From the NCBI GenBank assembly GCA_013331015.1, contig DUHF01000082.1, positions 16,457-25,315 of the forward strand: DNA of 8,859 nt, read 5' to 3'. The notes beneath the pieces are model-generated. The model worked only from the letters and a program-made list of their open reading frames with translations, did not search any database and was not told the DNA's origin. The stretch's first letter is position 1. Every line of letters starts with the position of its first letter. Both the position numbers and the translations under genes were made by a program. The stretch comes from Methanoregula sp. (GTDB lineage Archaea > Halobacteriota > Methanomicrobia > Methanomicrobiales > Methanospirillaceae). Shown in pieces: positions 4,984 to 8,859 of the stretch.

Positions 4984-5098
4984 TGACAGTGTACATAACC
5001 CGACGGGCGCCGGCCTATGCTTACTACTGATACTGGAAACGGGGATGAAAGAAGCTTTCGGATTGAGACCGGGGTGCAGAACGCGCAGGCGCCCCAAA

Positions 5099-5122
5099 TC
5101 GGTAAAAATTACCGGTTTTTTT
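5099..5122 (+). terminator. Hairpin plus T7 in the divergent gap
   Basis: CGGTAA, AAA and TTACCG form a 6-bp stem (5100-5114), extendable by one T-G wobble pair, followed at once by T7 at 5116-5122. This is an intrinsic-terminator layout on the + strand, but no + strand gene ends here. It could end a short non-coding transcript opposite the anhydrase leader, act as attenuator in a long leader, or be an operator palindrome. The rest of 4984-5270 shows nothing I can assign. Confidence 0.4.
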
Positions 5123-5270
5123 CAAAATCTGCCGCGGGAATGGGTCTTTTATCGGTTGCCTCAGTTTCCGGTGCGTGATGCTGACCGTTTCCGGGTCGGA
5201 AATCCGGGCCTGATTTCACGAATTCACCCTACAGGTTTATCTGGGAGCAGTGATAATCGCTATAGATTGT

Positions 5271-5280
5271 TTTATAAAGA
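5271..5280 (+). promoter_or_regulatory. TATA box of the acetyltransferase-hydrogenase operon
   Basis: TTTATAAAGA, within a longer AT-rich stretch (about 5260-5286), is the best archaeal TATA match in the window. Transcription would start near 5300, leaving a leader of about 60 nt before the GTG at 5362. Confidence 0.5.
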
Positions 5281-5350
5281 ATATATCCCGCGATGATCGC
5301 AATGCGAACAATCACCCAGCCCCATACTCAGCCCGGCCCCGTTCTTTTCT

Positions 5351-5355
5351 GGAGG
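5351..5355 (+). promoter_or_regulatory. Ribosome binding site for the GTG start at 5362
   Basis: GGAGG is 6 nt before the GTG codon and decides this start for the acetyltransferase gene. Confidence 0.65.
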
Positions 5356-5361
5356 ATATAG

Positions 5362-6018
5362 GTGCCGCCCGCTGCACAACATCCCGAAGTCGTGTCCCGC
5401 AATGAGGACCAGACCCTGCTCACCCTCTACCAGCTCGCCGGAGAGGAGAGCGGGGGTTTTGTCGCTTTCCGGCCGCACTTCATCGACCGGATCACCCGAA
5501 GCCTCGTACTTGGCCCATCCGTTGCCGTTCAGGCACACATCCCCGGGCCGGTTACGGTGCGGGAACTCACCCTTGCCGAGATGGTGCGGGCCGAGCGGGA
5601 ACTCTGGATCCACTACCACCAGCAGAAGGCCGACCGGAAGAACGACCGGCTCTTTGCCGCTTTTGCCGGAACCCGGCTCATCGGGGTTGCCCGCTGCTCC
5701 CGGCATCCGGATGGCCTTGAGGTGGATGCCGTGTATGTCCTTGACGAGTACCGGCTCAAAGGGTATGCCCGGTCGGTCATGCAGCTCTTGATCGAGGAGT
5801 GCGGCCGGAGCGAGACCCTGTACATGCACTCCAAAACCGAGCTTGTGGACTTCTACGGGAGCATGGGGTTCCGGCTCATCCCCGAGACCGAACTCCCGCG
5901 CTCCATCCGCGACCGGTTCGACTTTGTCATGGGAGACCTTGCCAGCATCAAGGTCTGCCCGATGCGCCGGGAGCCGGGATTTGCTTCTCCGGATCCTGAA
6001 GGGGGCGTGACGGCATGA
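5362..6018 (+). CDS. GNAT-family N-acetyltransferase, 218 aa
   Basis: Residues about 65-180 carry a GNAT fold: FAAFAGTRLIGVARC (two beta strands), VDAVYVLDEYRLKGYARSVM with the acetyl-CoA-binding R-x-x-G-x-A motif (R131, G134, A136) on the following helix, and VDFYGSMGFRLIPE (162-175), the usual motif B with an FY-x-x-x-GF core. The enzyme would transfer an acetyl group from acetyl-CoA to an amine or protein N-terminus/lysine; the substrate cannot be read from sequence. Residues 1-60 are an N-terminal extension of unclear role. The GTG start is set by GGAGG 6 nt upstream. Its stop overlaps the next start (ATGA at 6015-6018), so it is translationally coupled to the HyfB-like gene and is the first gene of that operon. 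It may modify a complex subunit or simply be co-transcribed. Confidence 0.85.
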   Translation: MPPAAQHPEVVSRNEDQTLLTLYQLAGEESGGFVAFRPHFIDRITRSLVLGPSVAVQAHIPGPVTVRELTLAEMVRAERELWIHYHQQKADRKNDRLFAAFAGTRLIGVARCSRHPDGLEVDAVYVLDEYRLKGYARSVMQLLIEECGRSETLYMHSKTELVDFYGSMGFRLIPETELPRSIRDRFDFVMGDLASIKVCPMRREPGFASPDPEGGVTA

Positions 6019-7955
6019 TCGCCAGCCTTTTTTTTGCAGCACTCCTCATCCTCCTTGCCGGGTCCATCGTCCCCATCGTGATTCGTGCGGATCGCAGACT
6101 CCTGCGGACGTTCTCGTACGGCTGCACGATCCTTGCCGCGGTCTTTCTGGCAGTCCTTTCGCTTCCGGTCCTTCTTGGCAGCGGCACCATCCTGCTTCCC
6201 GCGTATGCCCCGGCCGGTCTCTTCTCCATCGGGCTTGTCATCGACCGGCTCGCGGCATTCTTCCTGCTCCTCATCGCGGTCGTCTCATTCTGTGTTGCGC
6301 TCTATTCCCTCGAATATTCTGAACACCTGGATGGCGGCATGCGCCGCAACCTCCTTTGCGGCTGTACAAACCTCTTTGTCCTTGCCATGGTGCTCGTTGT
6401 TACTGCCGCCGACACCTTCTCGTTCTTCCTCTTCTGGGAACTCATGGCCGCCGCCTCCTTCCTTCTCGTAATGTACGAGTACGATCGGCCGGCAACCCCC
6501 CGGGCCGGTCTCTTCTACTTTGTGATGACCCACCTCTCGGCCCTCTTTGTGATGCTGGGGATCCTCCTCCTCTGGTTCGAGAGCGGCTCGTTTGCGCTGG
6601 AACGGCTGGCCGGCACCCCTTCGCTCCCTGCCACCTGCGCTTTTGTCTGCCTGTTTTGCGGCTTTGCCATCAAGAGTGGCATCATCCCGTTCCACAAGTG
6701 GCTCCCGTATGCCCACCCGGCCAGCCCCTCGCCCATCTCCGCCCTGATGTCGGCAGTCATGCTCAAGGTGGCGGTCTATGGGCTCATCAGGTTCATCCTT
6801 GATGTATTTTCCCCGGAACTCTGGTGGGGCGTCCTCATCCTCATCTTCGGGAGTGCGTCTGCGGTCCTCGGGGTCATCTATGCCTTCAAGGAACATGACC
6901 TCAAAGCCATGCTCGCGTACTCAAGCATCGAGAATATCGGGATCATCTTCATGGGTATCGGCCTGTTCGTGGTGCTTGGAACCTCCGGCCTGCCCGACCT
7001 TGCCACCCTCGCGCTGCTCGGCGCCCTCTTCCACTCCCTCAACCATGCCCTCTTCAAGAGCCTCCTCTTCTTAACCGCCGGATCCGTTGTCCATGCCACG
7101 CACACCCGGAACATCGAGCATATGGGCGGCCTCGTCCACGGTATGCCGGTGACCGGCGCCCTCTTCTGCACCGGCTCCCTTGCGATTGCCGCCCTTCCCC
7201 CCCTGAACGGATTTGCAAGCGAACTGTTGATCTTCATCGCGTTCTTCACCTCTGTGACCGTTGTCGACCCGCTCCTCAAGGTCTTCCTCTTCCTCTGCCT
7301 TGCCCTCTTTGCCCTGACAAGCGCCCTCTCGGCAGCCTGCTTTGTCAAGGCATTCGGCTCGGTCTTTCTCGGGATGCCGCGTTCGCAAAAGGGCGAAGAA
7401 GCCCGCGAGGTGCCTCCGCTCATGCTGCTTGGCCCGGGCATCCTTGCTGCAGCCTGCGTGGTGCTCGGAATCTTTGCCCTGCAGGTGATAACCCTTGCCG
7501 GGTTCTCCGTTCCCCTGCCGGACCTGTTCCTTGTCGGGCTCCTCCTCCTCATGATGCTGGTGCTCACGTACGCCGTCCTCTTCTTCATCTCGCCCCGGGC
7601 TTTTCGGATAAGCGAGACCTGGGGCTGCGGTATGCACTTCCAGGAGGCCGGGGGCGAATATACCGGTCATGGGTTCTCCCAGCCGCTCGAGATCATCTTC
7701 TCGCCGCTCTACCACACCCGGATCAAAAACGAGCGGCAGTTCTTCGATGACCACAACGCCATCTTCCGCTCCGGAACTGCCGATATAAGGCTCCTCAGGG
7801 TCTTTGAGGAGTACCTCTACCTCCCGGTTGCGCGGAAATTTTCAACGATTGCAACAACCATTGCACAGTTCCAGAACGGATGCCTCGACACGTACATTCT
7901 CTATGTCTTCATCACGGTCATTGCCCTGCTCGTCTTTCTGGGGTGGTCTGCATGA
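6015..7955 (+). CDS. hyfB: HyfB/HycC-like antiporter-type membrane subunit of a group 4 hydrogenase-like complex, 646 aa
   Basis: This is an integral membrane protein with about 14-16 helices of the Proton_antipo_M (NuoL/M/N, MrpA/D) family. Ion-path residues are in place: E142 in LFWELMAAASF (helix 5), K220 in FAIKSGIIPFHKWLPYAH, K251 in MLKVAVYG, H340/H344/K348 in FHSLNHALFKSLLFLTAG, and E403 in LPPLNGFASELLIF. The C-terminal part has WGCGMHFQEAGGEYTGHGFS followed by QPL, a feature of the HyfB/HycC branch that separates it from NuoL and Mrp proteins. Length is close to E. coli HyfB and HycC. It would couple electron transfer in the hydrophilic arm to H+ or Na+ movement across the cytoplasmic membrane. 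It overlaps its neighbours by 4 nt at both ends, so it belongs to one coupled operon. GGGGG before the ATG serves as ribosome site. The symbol follows the best-known relative and is not proof of a hydrogenase function. Confidence 0.9.
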   Translation: MIASLFFAALLILLAGSIVPIVIRADRRLLRTFSYGCTILAAVFLAVLSLPVLLGSGTILLPAYAPAGLFSIGLVIDRLAAFFLLLIAVVSFCVALYSLEYSEHLDGGMRRNLLCGCTNLFVLAMVLVVTAADTFSFFLFWELMAAASFLLVMYEYDRPATPRAGLFYFVMTHLSALFVMLGILLLWFESGSFALERLAGTPSLPATCAFVCLFCGFAIKSGIIPFHKWLPYAHPASPSPISALMSAVMLKVAVYGLIRFILDVFSPELWWGVLILIFGSASAVLGVIYAFKEHDLKAMLAYSSIENIGIIFMGIGLFVVLGTSGLPDLATLALLGALFHSLNHALFKSLLFLTAGSVVHATHTRNIEHMGGLVHGMPVTGALFCTGSLAIAALPPLNGFASELLIFIAFFTSVTVVDPLLKVFLFLCLALFALTSALSAACFVKAFGSVFLGMPRSQKGEEAREVPPLMLLGPGILAAACVVLGIFALQVITLAGFSVPLPDLFLVGLLLLMMLVLTYAVLFFISPRAFRISETWGCGMHFQEAGGEYTGHGFSQPLEIIFSPLYHTRIKNERQFFDDHNAIFRSGTADIRLLRVFEEYLYLPVARKFSTIATTIAQFQNGCLDTYILYVFITVIALLVFLGWSA

Positions 7956-8859
7956 ATAGTGATTTCATCCTCTACATCCTCCTCAACACCGCGTTTGTTC
8001 TCCTTGCAGCCCCGCTCTTCTCCGGCGTGATTAAGAAAGTCAAGGCCTGGACGCAGGGAAGGCAGGGCCCGCCGCTTTTCCAGCAGTACTTCGTCCTCGT
8101 AAAACTGGTAAAAAAAGAGGTCATTTACTCCCCCAGCTCCTCGTGGGTCATGCGGGCAGTCCCGCTTGTGAACATGGCAGCGATACTCGTGGCAGCGCTC
8201 TTTGTCCCGCTCATCTTTGTGCCGGAGCCGGTCGGGGGTATCGGGAACATCATCCTCTTTTTGTACCTCCTTGCCCTAGCCCGGTTCTTCATGGCGCTTG
8301 CCGGTCTCGATGCCGGCAGTTCCTTTGGCGGCATGGGCAGCTCCCGGGAGATGAGCTTTGCAGCCATCATCGAGCCCACGACCATCATCGTCTTTGCAGC
8401 CCTTGCGGTCGTCTTCAAATCCTTAAATATCTTTACCATGTTTGCCGGTTCTCTTGCCACCAGCACCCTTGCCACCCCGACACTCATCCTCATCGGCATC
8501 TCCCTCTTCATCATCCTTGTTGTCGAGACCTCCCGTATCCCGGTTGATAACCCCGAAACCCACCTGGAACTGACGATGGTTCACGAGGGCATGCTCCTTG
8601 AGCTGTCGGGAAAGAACCTGGCTCTCATGGAACTCTCTGCTGCGGTCAAACTCACTATCCTGATGGCGCTCCTCATCAACCTCATCGTCCCGGCCGGCCT
8701 CGTCCTCACCCTGACCGCTGCCGGAATCCTGCTGGGAGCAGTCCTGTTCGTCCTCAAAGGCTCCGTACTTGCCGTCATCATCGGCTTGTTCGAGTCCTCG
8801 ATGGCCAAGAAACGGCTCTTCCGGGTCCCGAGCCTCTTTGCCATGGCGTTCTTCTTCTC
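7952..8859 (+). CDS. hyfC: HyfC/HycD (NuoH-like) membrane anchor subunit, 3' partial
   Basis: The frame opens at an ATG overlapping the previous stop (ATGA) and runs off the window after 302 codons, so probably only a few residues are missing compared with E. coli HycD and HyfC. About eight helices are seen. Family marks are GRQGPPLFQQY and KLVKKE near residues 36-56 (cytoplasmic loop after helix 1), LDAGSSFGGMGSSREM (119-134), and IPVDNPETHLELTMVHE followed by GMLLELSGKNLALME (196-227), whose acidic residues lie on the quinone-like/ion entry path of NuoH. This subunit fastens the catalytic hydrogenase module to the membrane arm and transmits the coupling. The catalytic large and small subunits and ferredoxin-type subunit are not in the window. 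Confidence 0.9.
   Translation, partial: MNSDFILYILLNTAFVLLAAPLFSGVIKKVKAWTQGRQGPPLFQQYFVLVKLVKKEVIYSPSSSWVMRAVPLVNMAAILVAALFVPLIFVPEPVGGIGNIILFLYLLALARFFMALAGLDAGSSFGGMGSSREMSFAAIIEPTTIIVFAALAVVFKSLNIFTMFAGSLATSTLATPTLILIGISLFIILVVETSRIPVDNPETHLELTMVHEGMLLELSGKNLALMELSAAVKLTILMALLINLIVPAGLVLTLTAAGILLGAVLFVLKGSVLAVIIGLFESSMAKKRLFRVPSLFAMAFFF

Noticed and set aside
4970..5296. 108-codon + strand frame in the divergent gap
   Set aside because: It runs through the hairpin-T7 signal and the TATA box, has no ribosome site, and its sequence is not protein-like.
6285..7754. Long - strand frames opposite the HyfB-like gene
   Set aside because: They are very charged, low-complexity mirrors of a hydrophobic membrane protein.

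Overview
The window looks like chromosomal DNA of a methanogenic archaeon, most likely of the order Methanomicrobiales (Methanoregula-like). This rests on the GC-rich coding style, archaeal TATA-like boxes, strong GAGGTG/GGAGG ribosome binding sites used with GTG and TTG starts, poly-T terminators, and protein types common in that group: PEGA-like secreted proteins with a C-terminal membrane anchor, HdeD-like membrane proteins and Hyf/Hyc-type membrane hydrogenase modules. The assignment is inference; no rRNA or other marker gene is present.

Layout, left to right. Positions 1-118 hold the membrane-embedded tail of a + strand protein, possibly a serine hydrolase (beta-lactamase family). It converges on a 47-residue unknown protein on the - strand (344-487), and both genes end in T tracts around 303-319. 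Divergent from the small gene is a 301-residue protein with a soluble N-terminal half and a six-helix HdeD/DUF308-like membrane half (755-1660). Then comes about 1.2 kb without a credible protein gene (1661-2884). It contains degenerate, roughly tandem repeat units carrying many perfect hairpins, and two of these hairpins keep their pairing through a compensatory base change.

A - strand block follows: a secreted, C-terminally anchored protein with two PEGA-like repeats (2885-3604), then two tandem paralogous beta-class carbonic anhydrases (3695-4297 and 4389-4970). In transcription order the second anhydrase comes first, followed by a poly-T tract and a new TATA-like box, then the first anhydrase and perhaps the secreted protein by read-through.

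Divergent from these, after a 391-nt regulatory gap with a good TATA box and a + strand terminator-like hairpin, starts a tightly coupled operon. It consists of a GNAT-type N-acetyltransferase (5362-6018), a HyfB/HycC-like antiporter-type subunit (6015-7955) and a HyfC/HycD (NuoH-like) subunit that runs off the right edge (7952 onward). All junctions are 4-nt ATGA overlaps. The last two encode membrane-arm subunits of a group 4 hydrogenase-like, ion-translocating complex; the catalytic subunits would lie beyond the window.

The points most worth following up are the acetyltransferase coupled to the head of the hydrogenase-type operon, the duplicated carbonic anhydrases facing that operon, and the hairpin-rich repeat array.
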